Shown here: positions 7,410-16,383 of the stretch, one piece after another
How positions within the stretch are numbered: position 1 is the stretch's first letter
Layout of the letters: each line of letters begins with the position of its first letter
From: Micromonospora sp. HK10
GTDB taxonomy: Bacteria > Actinomycetota > Actinomycetes > Mycobacteriales > Micromonosporaceae
Direction: 5' to 3'
DNA length: 64,000 bases
Assembly (NCBI RefSeq): GCF_000982955.1
Contig: NZ_KQ058772.1
Coordinates: forward strand, 1-64,000
Translations under genes and position numbers: made by a program
The notes under the pieces: generated by a model
Told to the model about the DNA's origin: nothing
The model's input: only the letters and a program-made list of their open reading frames with translations
Database searches by the model: none

Positions 7410-9353
7410 GTGCTTCACAGAACGTCTCGTCCGGTGTGGCGGCGGTGGTGCGCCGCGGTCGCCGTACCGGTGCTCGCCGTCGGGCTGCTCGGGGCGCCGG
7501 CCGCCGCGGCCAACCCCACGCCGGTGACCAGCACGCTCACCTCGGCGAACCCGGCGGACAACACGCCGCACGCGCAGAACGGCGACACCAAGGCGTTCGC
7601 CGAGATCGGCAACACCGTCTACGTGGGCGGTTCCTTCACCTCGGTGAAGGCGGCCGGCGACGCCAGCTGGACGGCCCGCAACTACCTCTTCGCGTACGAC
7701 CGCTCCACCGGCGCGCTGAAGACCGGCTTCACCCCGGAGCTGAACGGCGCGGTGCACGCCCTCGCGGTCAGCCCGGACGGCAAGCTCATCGTCGGCGGCG
7801 CCTTCAACACCGTGAACGGGGTCAGCCGCAAGAACCTGGTCGAGCTGGACCCGGCCACCGGCGCGACGGTGACCAGCTGGGTCGGGCGCAGTGACGGCGG
7901 CCTGGTGCGGCGCACCATCGTGGTCGGCAACAACCTCTACATCGCCGGCGCGTTCCACTGGGTCAACGGCACCGAGCACTCGCTGCTCGCCCGGTTGAAC
8001 GCCACCACCGGCGCGATCGACCCGAGCTTCCAGATCGACGCCAGCGTGCCCCGGGCCAGCAGCGAGTTCGTCTGGGGTCTCGCGGTCGCGCCCGACCAGA
8101 AGACCCTCGTGGCGGTCGGCAACTTCACCCAGGTCAACGGCCAGGCCCGCAACCAGGTCGTGGTCGTCGACCTCGACGGCACCCCGGCGGTGGCCGACTG
8201 GAGCACCCAGCGCTACGTCGCGCCGTGCTACAGCGACTCGTTCCCGTTCTACGCCCGGGACGTCGACTTCTCCGACGACGGCACGTACTTCGTCATCATC
8301 GCCGACGGCGGGCGGGGCACCGGCGCGTACTGCGACGCGATCGCCCGGTTCGAGACCGCCGACCGGGGCGCCGGCATCGACGCCACCTGGGTCAACTACA
8401 CCGGGACCGACTCGGTGACCTCGGTCGAGGTCGCCGACAACGTGGTCTACGTGGGTGGGCACTTCCGCTGGCTGAACAACGCCAACGGCAACGACGCGGC
8501 CGGCGCCGGCGCGATCAACCGGTTCGGGCTGGGCGCCCTGGACCCGGTCAACGGGCTGCCGCTGGTCTGGAACCCGACCCGCTCGGGCGCCCCGGCGGGC
8601 ACCACCACCTGGGGCCCGATCATGTGGGAGCTGTGGCGCGGCAGCACCGGCCTGTACGCCGGCTTCGACTCCGACGGGGTGGGCAACGAGTACCACGGCC
8701 GGCTGGGCCACTTCCCGCTGGCCGGTGGCCGTACCGTGGCGGCGGTCAACGCGCCGTCCGCGGCGTCGGGCTACCTCTACGTCTCCGCCGCCGACGGGCA
8801 GGCGACCAAGGTGCCGTTCAACGGCAGCACGCTGGGCACCCCGGTCAGCAGCAGCCAGCCGAACCTCACCGCCGCCGGTGCGGCGTTCTCGGTCGGCAAC
8901 AAGCTGTACTGGTCGAAGACCGACGCGAGCGCGCCGAACGGCAGCTACCTCGACGTGTCGATCTTCTCGGGCGGCTCGGTGGGCGCGCCCTGGGTCAGCA
9001 GCGGCTACAACGACTGGTTCAAGCCGTCGACGATGAGCGGCGCGTTCGCTCTGGACGGCCGGATGTACTACACCAAGTCCGGGACGAACAAGCTCTTCTA
9101 CCGCTACCTGGAGCCGGACGGCTACATCCTCGGCTGCACCGAGTTCACCCTGCCCAGCATCGGCCTGGCCTGGGGCAACGTCCGGGGCCTGGCCTGGGTC
9201 AACGGCAAGATCGTGTACGGCAACACGGACGGCTCGCTGCGGGCCGTGCCGTTCGACGGTGCGGCCGTCGACGGCGCCGCGTCGGTCGAGCTCGCGGCCG
9301 CCGGTGGCGCCGTGAACTGGTCGAGCCGGACGCTGTTCTTCGCCACCTCCTGA
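7410..9353 (+). CDS. Secreted beta-propeller protein with delta-60-type repeats
   Basis: About 647 residues. Starting at the GTG at 7410 (G-rich stretch 7400-7404 upstream) gives an N-region HRTSRPVWRRW, a hydrophobic core and an AAAAN cleavage region, a good signal peptide. The alternative ATG at 7347 would add 21 residues. The body repeats a roughly 50-residue blade motif: VYVGGSFTSV, LIVGGAFNTVNG, LYIAGAFHWVNG, LVAVGNFTQVNG, VYVGGHFRWLNN. This is the delta-60/DUF5122 type. No catalytic motif or cell-wall sorting signal is visible. Its place between a glycosyltransferase and a Wzz-like gene suggests a surface or matrix protein tied to the glycan; that is inference. Confidence 0.75.
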   Translation: MLHRTSRPVWRRWCAAVAVPVLAVGLLGAPAAAANPTPVTSTLTSANPADNTPHAQNGDTKAFAEIGNTVYVGGSFTSVKAAGDASWTARNYLFAYDRSTGALKTGFTPELNGAVHALAVSPDGKLIVGGAFNTVNGVSRKNLVELDPATGATVTSWVGRSDGGLVRRTIVVGNNLYIAGAFHWVNGTEHSLLARLNATTGAIDPSFQIDASVPRASSEFVWGLAVAPDQKTLVAVGNFTQVNGQARNQVVVVDLDGTPAVADWSTQRYVAPCYSDSFPFYARDVDFSDDGTYFVIIADGGRGTGAYCDAIARFETADRGAGIDATWVNYTGTDSVTSVEVADNVVYVGGHFRWLNNANGNDAAGAGAINRFGLGALDPVNGLPLVWNPTRSGAPAGTTTWGPIMWELWRGSTGLYAGFDSDGVGNEYHGRLGHFPLAGGRTVAAVNAPSAASGYLYVSAADGQATKVPFNGSTLGTPVSSSQPNLTAAGAAFSVGNKLYWSKTDASAPNGSYLDVSIFSGGSVGAPWVSSGYNDWFKPSTMSGAFALDGRMYYTKSGTNKLFYRYLEPDGYILGCTEFTLPSIGLAWGNVRGLAWVNGKIVYGNTDGSLRAVPFDGAAVDGAASVELAAAGGAVNWSSRTLFFATS

Positions 9354-9529
9354 CGGTCGGCCCGACCGGGCGGCCCGCCGCCGTCCCCGTGACCCGGCGG
9401 ACCGCCCGGAACGGCCGAACCGCTCTGCCGGCCGGGCGGCTCCGTCGGCCACAATGAGACGTCACCGCCCCGGCCGGCCCGTGCCGCCCGGGGCGGTCAC
9501 CGATCCCTCCATGCGCAAGGACCTGACTG

Positions 9530-11215
9530 ATGGACGTGACCGACGTCGCCCCCGCCCGGCAGAGCCCGGTCGGCCTCGTCGAGCTGGCCCGCATCCCGCT
9601 CCGCCGGTGGCGGCTCGTGCTCGGCACGGCGGCGGCGGTGCTGGTGGCCGTGCTGGTCTACCTGTTCGTGCTGCCGGCGACGTACACCGCGACCACCGCC
9701 GTGGTGGTCCGCCCGGTGGTCACCGACCCGTTCTCGGTGCCCTCCGGCGGCGCGGACCGCGCGGTGAACATGACCGCCGAGAGCGGCATCGCGACCAGCA
9801 ACGAGGTGATCGACAAGGTCGCCGCGATCACCCGCCGGGACACCAAGGACGTCGCCGACGCGCTCGAGGTGGAGGTCCCGGTCGGCGGCCAGGTGATGCG
9901 CTTCAACTACTCCGCCGACAGCGAGCGGGAGGCGGTCGACGGCGCCAACGGGGCCGCCCAGGCCTACCTGGACCAGCGCCGCGGCATCTACGAGAACCAG
10001 CGCGCCGCCGTGCTGAAGTCGTACGACGAGACCATCGACGTGGTGACCGCCCAGCGCACCACCACCCAGCGGTCCCTGCCGGACCACCAGTCGTCGGACA
10101 ATCCGTCGCCGCGTACCAGCGCCCTGCTGGACCAGCTGCGGGCCCTGAACGACCAGCTCGCCACGCTGGCCGAGCAGCGCTCCAAGATCGCCTCGGCGGA
10201 TCTCAGCCCCGGTTCGATCACCAGCGCCGCCCGCACCCCGGTGCCGTCCAGCCGCGACGCCGCCCCGCTGATCCTCGCCGCCGGCCTGCTCGGCGGCCTG
10301 CTCCTCGGCGGCCTGGTCGCGTTCGTCCGGGAGTCGCTGGACCGGCGGCTGCGCACCACCGCCGAGGCGGTCAGCACGATCGGCGCGCCACTGCTCGGCA
10401 CGGTCCGCTGGGCGCGCAGCGGGCACCCCGACGAATCCGACCTCCGCTACCTCTCGCTCGCCCTGGCCCGCTGGGTCGACGGCCCGCAGCGCGGCCCGCT
10501 GGTGCTGCTCTCCGCCGGCAGCGACGAGGGACGCGAGCAGGTGACCGCCGGCCTCGCCGCGATCCTGGCCGGCGCCGGTCATGAGGTGCGCCTGGGCGTC
10601 ACCCCGGAGAGCCTGGACCGGATCCGCCCGCTGATGCTCGACGCGCAGCGCCGCAACCCGCCGACCGAGCCGGCCCTGACCAAGCTGCCCCGGCCGCGGC
10701 CGGCCCCGAGCCCCACCCCGGCCGCCGCCGGCACCCCGGCCGCCACCGGGACGCGGGCCGCCACCGGGACGCCGACCGCCGGTGGCGGCGACCCCGAGGC
10801 GACCGCGGTCATCCCCGCCGTACGCAAGCCCCGCCCGTTCCCGACCTCGGACGCGAAGAACGGCGGCGTCTACCGGTCCACCACCACCGAGGACAAGACC
10901 CAGGTCATCCCGGCCGCCCGCACCGCCTCGACCGGCTCGACCACCCGGACCGACGGGCAGGAGCTGCGGATCGGCTCCGGCACCGTGCGGCTGGTCGGGC
11001 TGGACGCCCCGCCGGCCGACGGCCTCACCCTGCTCGACGCGCCGCCCGCGCTGCACGACGAGCGGGGCGTACGGGCCGCCCGGGAGGGGCGCGCCGTGCT
11101 GGTGGCCGCCCGCGACCGGACCCGGTCGGCGCGGCTGGTCCGCCTGGTGGAGCGGCTGCGTTCGGTCGGCGTGGAGCCGTTCGGGTTCGTGCTGACGGGA
11201 GAGGGACGTGACTGA
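9530..11215 (+). CDS. Wzz-like polysaccharide chain-length protein with degenerate BY-kinase-like tail
   Basis: 561 residues. The N-terminal Wzz domain has transmembrane helix 1 at about 29-50 and helix 2 at about 246-267, with an extracellular region between. The cytoplasmic tail looks like a tyrosine-kinase (CpsD/Wzc C-terminal) fold that has lost its nucleotide site. The P-loop position reads LLSAGSDEGREQVTAGLAA (327 on), with no GK[ST]. A Walker-B-like LLDAPPALHD (501-510) and the family-like end VGVEPFGFVLTG remain. About 100 Pro/Ala/Thr-rich residues (380-480) interrupt the fold. No Tyr-rich C-terminal cluster is seen. It overlaps the next gene by eight bases. Confidence 0.82.
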   Translation: MDVTDVAPARQSPVGLVELARIPLRRWRLVLGTAAAVLVAVLVYLFVLPATYTATTAVVVRPVVTDPFSVPSGGADRAVNMTAESGIATSNEVIDKVAAITRRDTKDVADALEVEVPVGGQVMRFNYSADSEREAVDGANGAAQAYLDQRRGIYENQRAAVLKSYDETIDVVTAQRTTTQRSLPDHQSSDNPSPRTSALLDQLRALNDQLATLAEQRSKIASADLSPGSITSAARTPVPSSRDAAPLILAAGLLGGLLLGGLVAFVRESLDRRLRTTAEAVSTIGAPLLGTVRWARSGHPDESDLRYLSLALARWVDGPQRGPLVLLSAGSDEGREQVTAGLAAILAGAGHEVRLGVTPESLDRIRPLMLDAQRRNPPTEPALTKLPRPRPAPSPTPAAAGTPAATGTRAATGTPTAGGGDPEATAVIPAVRKPRPFPTSDAKNGGVYRSTTTEDKTQVIPAARTASTGSTTRTDGQELRIGSGTVRLVGLDAPPADGLTLLDAPPALHDERGVRAAREGRAVLVAARDRTRSARLVRLVERLRSVGVEPFGFVLTGEGRD

Positions 11216-12149
11216 CCACGACCGGCCGGCGACCGGGCCGGCGTACCCGCCGGTGACCGTGGTGGTGGCCACCCGGGACCGGCCAGGGCTGCTGGAACGG
11301 GCCGTCGGCGCGGTCCTCGACCAGGACTACCCCGGCCCGGTGGAGTGCCTGGTCGTCTACGACCACACCGAGATCCGCCCGCTGGACCTGCCGGTGCCGG
11401 CCGACCGGAGCCTGCGGTACGTCACCAACACCCACTCCCGGGGCCTGCCCGGCGGTCGCAACACCGGCGCCGAGGAGGCGTCGCACGACCTGCTGGCCTT
11501 CTGCGACGACGACGACCGCTGGCTGCCCGCCAAGCTGCGCCGCCAGGTGGAGCTGCTGCTAACCCGCCCGGACGCCGCGGCGGCCAGTTGCGGCATCCGG
11601 CTGGAGGGCCCCGGCATCGCCAAGGAACGCCGGCTCGACGCTGCCGAGGTGACCCTGCCCGACTTCGTCGAGGACCGGATCATGGAGGTGCACTCCAGCA
11701 CCATCCTGCTGCCGCGCGCCACCTGGGACGCGGTCGGCCCGGTCGACGAGGAGCTGCCCGGCGGCTACGGCGAGGACTACGAGTGGCTGCTGCGGATCGC
11801 CGCGCACGGGCCGGTGGTGATCGTGCCCGAGGTCCTGGTGGTGGTCGACTGGCACGGCGGCTCGTTCTTCTTCGGCCGCTGGGCGCTGATCGTCGAGGCG
11901 ACCCGCTACCTGATCGACAAGCACCCCGAGCTGGCCGGCAGCCGCACCGGACTGGCCCGGCTGCACGGGCAGATCGCGTTCGCCCTCGCCTCCGGGCGGC
12001 GGCGCCGGGAGGCGGTGCGGGAACTGGGCCGGGTGATCCGGCTCAACCCGCGCGAGAAGCGGGTCCTGGTCACCGTGCCGGTGGTGCTCGGCCTGCTCTC
12101 CGGGGAGCGGGTGCTGCGGCTGGCCCAGCGGACGGGACGGGGTGTCTGA
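11208..12149 (+). CDS. Family 2 glycosyltransferase
   Basis: 313 residues with a GT-A fold. VTVVVATRDRPGLLERAV is the nucleotide-binding first strand, FCDDDDRWLPAKL gives the metal/UDP-binding DxD region, and GGYGEDYEWLLR has the ED acid pair near the acceptor site. It probably adds one sugar of the repeat unit on the inner membrane face. The GTG start lies within the end of the Wzz-like gene (8-base overlap), and its own end overlaps the polymerase gene by eight bases, so the cluster is tightly coupled. Confidence 0.87.
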   Translation: MTDHDRPATGPAYPPVTVVVATRDRPGLLERAVGAVLDQDYPGPVECLVVYDHTEIRPLDLPVPADRSLRYVTNTHSRGLPGGRNTGAEEASHDLLAFCDDDDRWLPAKLRRQVELLLTRPDAAAASCGIRLEGPGIAKERRLDAAEVTLPDFVEDRIMEVHSSTILLPRATWDAVGPVDEELPGGYGEDYEWLLRIAAHGPVVIVPEVLVVVDWHGGSFFFGRWALIVEATRYLIDKHPELAGSRTGLARLHGQIAFALASGRRRREAVRELGRVIRLNPREKRVLVTVPVVLGLLSGERVLRLAQRTGRGV

Positions 12150-13845
12150 CCGGACGGCGGCCACCGCCCCGCCGCCGGTGACCGGCCGAACCCGGACGCC
12201 GGCCCGCGCCGGCCGGTGGTCGCGGCGATCGGCCGTCCCGCCGCTGCCCGTCTGGCCGTTGACCGTGATGTTCGCGCTGATGCCGCTCTGGTGGGCGCTC
12301 GGCGCGTTCTATCTGGGCTGGTCGGTCCTCGGCGTGGTGCTGCTCGCGCTGCTGGTCGCCCGCGGCCGGGTGCCGCTGCCCGCCGGGACGGCCTGCTGGC
12401 TGCTCTTCCTCGCCCTGGTGCTGCTCAGCGCCACCCGGCTGGACCGGGCCACCGCCTACTTCACCTTCGGGCTGCGCTACGGCTTCCTGGTGACCGCCCT
12501 CGTCGTCGGCGTGTACGTGTACGCCCTGGTCCGCGAGGGCGTCGCCTGGGAACGGGTGCTGCGGCCGCTGGGCTGGTACTGGCTCGGTGTCGTGGCGCTG
12601 GGTTGGCTGGCCGTGCTCGCCCCCACCCTCACCCTCACCACGCCGGTGGAGTTGGTGCTGCCGCACGCGATCAGCGGGGAGCGGTTCGTCCAGGCGTTGA
12701 CCCACGTGCGGGTCAACGAGTTCAACCCGGTGTCCCGTACGCCGATCTACCGCACCGCCGCGCCCTACCCGTACACGAACAACTGGGGCACCGCCTACGC
12801 GCTGCTGGTGCCGTGCGTGCTCGCGTACCTGACGTCGGTGCGGACCGGCCGGTTCCGGACCGTGCTCTGGGTGTCGCTGCCGCTGTCGGTGGTGCCGGCC
12901 TTCCTGACCCTCAACCGCGGCATGTTCCTGGGCCTCGGCGCCGGCCTGGTCTACCTGGGCCTGCGGGCCCTGCTGCGGGGCAACGCCCGGCTCATCGTCT
13001 CGATCGCCGGGCTGGTGCTGCTGGTCTGGGTGGTCAGCCTGGTGGTCCCGGTGCAGGACATGATCAACGCGCGGGTGAGCACCACCGACACCAACGTCGA
13101 CCGGATGGACCTGTACCTGCGGACCTGGCAGGCGGTCGAACGGTCTCCGCTGCTCGGCTACGGCGCGCCGAAGAGCGTGGACACCACGCTGGCCGAGGAG
13201 CCGCTCGGCACCCAGGGGCTGATCTGGCAGATCCTCTACAGCCACGGCATCCCGGCGCTGGTCGTCTTCCTCTCCTGGCTGGTGCTGGTCGCCCGCCGGC
13301 TGGCCGCCGCGGTGTCGCCGGCCGGGTACTGGCTGAGCACCATCCCGGTGATCGCCCTGGTGGTGATCCCGGTGTACGCGTACATCGACCCGAACCTGTC
13401 GGTGATCTTCTTCGGTGTCGGCGCGGGGTTGGCCGCCGTCGCCGGCCCGGTCAACCGCCCCGCTCTCGGACCGTCGGCGATGTCCCGGCCGGCGCCGCTG
13501 ACCCCGTGGCGGACCCGCGGTTTCGGCCGGGCCGCGGTGCCCGGCCGGCGGCGGCCGTCCGCGACGGCCGGGGTGGCCGCCGTTCCGCTGCGCCTGGCGG
13601 GCCGTCCCGGCGCCGCCGCGCCGCCGACCGGTGCGGCGGCCCAGCCGGCCTCGGACCGCTCGGACCGCTCGGACCGCTCGGAGCACCCGGAGCACCCCGA
13701 GCGCCCGGACCGTCCGGACCGCTCGGAGCGCCCCGGACCGGCCGCCGGCTCGGCGCCGGTCCCGCCGAGGCCGCGCCCGCCGGCCGACCCGCCGCTGGCC
13801 ACGCCGCCGGCCGGGATCGACGCGGACCGGGGAGGGACACCATGA
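12142..13845 (+). CDS. O-antigen ligase/polymerase-like (Wzy) membrane protein
   Basis: 567 residues with around ten hydrophobic segments between residues 40 and 435. The large extracytoplasmic loop (about 170-215, containing RVNEFNPVSRTPIYRT) and the second loop with STTDTNVDRMDLYLRTWQ...GYGAPKS fit the Wzy/WaaL superfamily. It would join lipid-linked repeat units outside the membrane. The last 120 residues form a hydrophilic tail rich in Pro, Arg and Ala, with a short repeated tract (SDRSDRSDRSEHPEHPERP) unlike the rest. The start is the GTG at 12142. The stop overlaps the flippase ATG (ATGA). Confidence 0.8.
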   Translation: MSDRTAATAPPPVTGRTRTPARAGRWSRRSAVPPLPVWPLTVMFALMPLWWALGAFYLGWSVLGVVLLALLVARGRVPLPAGTACWLLFLALVLLSATRLDRATAYFTFGLRYGFLVTALVVGVYVYALVREGVAWERVLRPLGWYWLGVVALGWLAVLAPTLTLTTPVELVLPHAISGERFVQALTHVRVNEFNPVSRTPIYRTAAPYPYTNNWGTAYALLVPCVLAYLTSVRTGRFRTVLWVSLPLSVVPAFLTLNRGMFLGLGAGLVYLGLRALLRGNARLIVSIAGLVLLVWVVSLVVPVQDMINARVSTTDTNVDRMDLYLRTWQAVERSPLLGYGAPKSVDTTLAEEPLGTQGLIWQILYSHGIPALVVFLSWLVLVARRLAAAVSPAGYWLSTIPVIALVVIPVYAYIDPNLSVIFFGVGAGLAAVAGPVNRPALGPSAMSRPAPLTPWRTRGFGRAAVPGRRRPSATAGVAAVPLRLAGRPGAAAPPTGAAAQPASDRSDRSDRSEHPEHPERPDRPDRSERPGPAAGSAPVPPRPRPPADPPLATPPAGIDADRGGTP

Positions 13846-15380
13846 CCGGGACGACGACCGCGCCGGGCGGCACCGCCACCAGCGCCGACCGGGAGGTCCG
13901 GCGCAGCACCCGCAGCGGCGCCGTCGGGCTGCTCGGCGCGGCGGTCAACGGCGTGCTCGGGTTCGTGCTGACCGTGGTGATCGTGCGCGGGCTCGGGCCG
14001 GCCGGGTCGGGCGCCATGTTCACCGCGATCGGCGTGGTCACCGTCCTGGCCGGGCTCTGCTGCGCGGGCGCGGACACCGCCCTGGTCTGGGCGCTGCCCC
14101 GGCGCACCACGGGCCGCGACGGCGACGGGGCGCGGCTGCTGCCGGTGGCGCTGCTGCCGGCGCTGCTGCTCGGCGTCGCCGTGGCGGTGGCCGGCGTCGC
14201 CCTGTCCGGGCCGCTCGCGCCGGTCTTCTTCGACCCGGGCACCGCCGCCGGCGCAGACCTGCTCCGACTGGCCTTCGCCGGGCTGCCGTTCGTGGTGGCG
14301 ATGACCGTGCTGCTCGCCGCCGTCCGCGCGGTCCGGCCGGTCGCCGCGCTGGTCGCCGTGCAGTACGTGCTGCTGCCCGCGGCCCGACCCGCGCTGGTGC
14401 TGGCCGCGGTCGCCGCCGGTGCGGGGGTCACCGTCGCGTTCGCCGGCTGGCTGGCCCCGGTGCTGGCGGCCGGACTGGTCGCCGCGGCACTGCTGGTCGG
14501 CCCGCTCGGCCTGGCCAACGGGGCCGCGCTGCGCCCGACCGGGCGGGACTGGCGCACCCTGTGGGGCTTCGCGCTGCCCCGGGCCGCGTCGGCGGCCATC
14601 GACGCCAGCAGCATGTGGCTCACCGTGCTGCTCACCGCCGCCCTCGCCGGCCAGGCCGACGCGGGCGTCATCGGCGCCGTCGGCCGGTACGCCCTGGCCG
14701 GGCTGCTCGTCATGCAGGGCCTGCGGGTGGCCGTCGCCCCGCAGCTGTCCCGGCTGCTCGGTGCGGGACGCACCGCCGAGGCGGCGCTGGTCTACCGCCG
14801 GATCACCAGCGTGATCATCGCGCTCTCCTGGCCCGGCTACCTGCTCCTGGCGATCTTCGCGCCGGGGTTCCTGCGGCTGTTCGGGGCGGAGTTCACCGCC
14901 GGCGCGGCCGCCATGGCGGTGCTCGCCGCCGGCATGATGGTCAACTCGGGCACCGGCATCGTGCAGACCCTGCTGCTGATGAGCGGCAGCAGCGGACGGC
15001 ACCTGGTCGCCGCCGCGACCGGCCTGGCGCTCAACGTCGGGCTGGCGCTGCTGCTGATCCCGGCGCACGGCGCGCTCGGCGCGGCGGCGGCCTGGACGGC
15101 CGGCATCGTGACCGAGAACGTGCTGGCCGCGCTGGCCGCCCGGCGGGTGGTCGGCGAGCCGCTGCTGACCCGTACCGTGCTCCGGACGGCCGGCGCCGCC
15201 ACGGCGGGCACCATCGCGGTCGCCGGCGCGGGCGCGGCGGCCGGCGGGCGCGGGGTGGCCGGACTTTTTCTCACCCTCGGGGTGGTGGTGCTGCTCGCCG
15301 GCGCGGCGCTGCTGCACCCCGGGGTACGCCGGCGGGTCCGGGCCGCGGTGCCCACCCTGCTCGGCCGGGCAGCGCGATGA
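13842..15380 (+). CDS. Wzx-like polysaccharide flippase (MOP superfamily)
   Basis: 512 residues with 12 or more predicted membrane helices, starting from the ATG at 13842. It begins in the family way: a polar N-terminus, then STRSGAVGLLGAAVNGVLGFVLTVVIVRGLGPAG, the typical first helix and loop of Wzx/RfbX proteins. It would move undecaprenyl-linked repeat units across the membrane before polymerisation. The open frame upstream of 13842 is a shadow of the polymerase gene. Polymerase and flippase being adjacent supports a Wzx/Wzy pathway. Confidence 0.85.
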   Translation: MTGTTTAPGGTATSADREVRRSTRSGAVGLLGAAVNGVLGFVLTVVIVRGLGPAGSGAMFTAIGVVTVLAGLCCAGADTALVWALPRRTTGRDGDGARLLPVALLPALLLGVAVAVAGVALSGPLAPVFFDPGTAAGADLLRLAFAGLPFVVAMTVLLAAVRAVRPVAALVAVQYVLLPAARPALVLAAVAAGAGVTVAFAGWLAPVLAAGLVAAALLVGPLGLANGAALRPTGRDWRTLWGFALPRAASAAIDASSMWLTVLLTAALAGQADAGVIGAVGRYALAGLLVMQGLRVAVAPQLSRLLGAGRTAEAALVYRRITSVIIALSWPGYLLLAIFAPGFLRLFGAEFTAGAAAMAVLAAGMMVNSGTGIVQTLLLMSGSSGRHLVAAATGLALNVGLALLLIPAHGALGAAAAWTAGIVTENVLAALAARRVVGEPLLTRTVLRTAGAATAGTIAVAGAGAAAGGRGVAGLFLTLGVVVLLAGAALLHPGVRRRVRAAVPTLLGRAAR

Positions 15381-15393
15381 CGAGGAGGACGAG

Positions 15394-16287
15394 ATGACGA
15401 CGCTGCGGGACCGGGTCAAGACGCTGGTGCCCAGCCCGATGGTGAACGGGGTGCGCAGCTCACTGGTGCGCTACGGGGAGCGGACCAGCGACCGGCGTCC
15501 GCTGCCGGACTTCCTCGTCATCGGCACGAAGCGCGGCGGGACCACCTCGCTCTGGCGCTACCTGCTGGAGCACCCGCTGGTGCCGCGGCTCTTCCCGGCC
15601 TGGAACACCAAGACCTCGCACTACTTCGAGGACACCCATGCCCGGGGCGAGGCCTGGTACCGCTCGCACTTTCCCACCGAACGGCACCGGCGCGCCCTGG
15701 AACGCCGGCACGGCGGGCCGACCCGGGTGGGGGAGGCGGCACCGCTGTACATGTTCCACCCGCTCGCTCCGGCTCGGGTCGCCGAGCTGATCCCGGCGGT
15801 GCGGCTGATCGTGCTGCTGCGCGACCCGGTGGAGCGGGCGTACTCGCACTGGAAGGAGCGGCGCACCGAGGGGGTGGAGCCACTCGGCTTCGCCGAGGCC
15901 CTGGCCGCCGAGGAGGAGCGGACGGCGGGGGAGCGGGAGAAGCTGATCGCCGACCCGACGTACGTCAGCAACGCCTACGACTGGTACAGCTACCGCGCCC
16001 GGGGCCGCTACCTGGAGCACCTGGAGCCCTGGCTGGACCGGTTCGAGCGGGAGCAGCTGCTGATCCTGCCCAGCGAGACGCTGTACCGGGAGCCGGCCGC
16101 CACGTACGCCCGGGTGCTGGACTTCCTCGGCCTGCCGGCGCACCAGCTCGACCGGTACGAGGTCTTCAACGACCGGCGCAGCAGCGCCATGGACGACACG
16201 GTCCGCGCCGAGCTGACCCGGTACTACGCGCCGCACAACCGGGCCCTCGCCGACCGGCTGGGAATGACCTTCGACTGGGCCCGCTGA
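15394..16287 (+). CDS. PAPS-dependent sulfotransferase (heparan sulfotransferase-like)
   Basis: 297 residues. Both PAPS-binding elements are clear: the 5'-phosphosulfate loop GTKRGGTTSLW (residues 44-54) and the 3'-phosphate motif RDPVERAYSHW (143-153). Between them lies VGEAAPLYMFHP. The pattern is that of bacterial relatives of heparan N-deacetylase/sulfotransferases, which transfer sulfate to carbohydrates. It is the last gene of the glycan locus, 13 bases after the flippase and with GAGGAGG just upstream, suggesting a sulfated surface glycan. No PAPS synthesis gene is in the window. Confidence 0.88.
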   Translation: MTTLRDRVKTLVPSPMVNGVRSSLVRYGERTSDRRPLPDFLVIGTKRGGTTSLWRYLLEHPLVPRLFPAWNTKTSHYFEDTHARGEAWYRSHFPTERHRRALERRHGGPTRVGEAAPLYMFHPLAPARVAELIPAVRLIVLLRDPVERAYSHWKERRTEGVEPLGFAEALAAEEERTAGEREKLIADPTYVSNAYDWYSYRARGRYLEHLEPWLDRFEREQLLILPSETLYREPAATYARVLDFLGLPAHQLDRYEVFNDRRSSAMDDTVRAELTRYYAPHNRALADRLGMTFDWAR

Positions 16288-16297
16288 CCGCCCCCGC

Positions 16298-16331
16298 CCC
16301 GCCCTGCGGACGTCCGCGTCCGCAGGGCGGG
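16298..16331. terminator. Strong hairpin closing the glycan locus
   Basis: A 15-bp GC stem (CCCGCCCTGCGGACG with its complement) encloses a TCCG loop, 10 bases after the sulfotransferase stop. It has no T-run but is very stable. It separates the glycan locus from aroC. Confidence 0.8.
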
Positions 16332-16370
16332 ACGGGACGGGCGGCGCACCGGGGCGGCCACCGGGCGTGA

Positions 16371-16376
16371 CAGACT
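16371..16376 (+). promoter_or_regulatory. Possible -10 element for aroC (leaderless)
   Basis: CAGACT lies seven bases before the aroC GTG, a spacing that would start the transcript at or next to the start codon. There is no Shine-Dalgarno sequence in front of aroC, which fits a leaderless message. No convincing -35 is visible. Confidence 0.4.
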
Positions 16377-16383
16377 GACCGCT

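Noticed and set aside
12216-13841. In-frame 542-codon extension upstream of the flippase ATG
   Set aside because: It is the +2 shadow of the polymerase gene; the flippase N-terminus and ATGA overlap fix the start at 13842.
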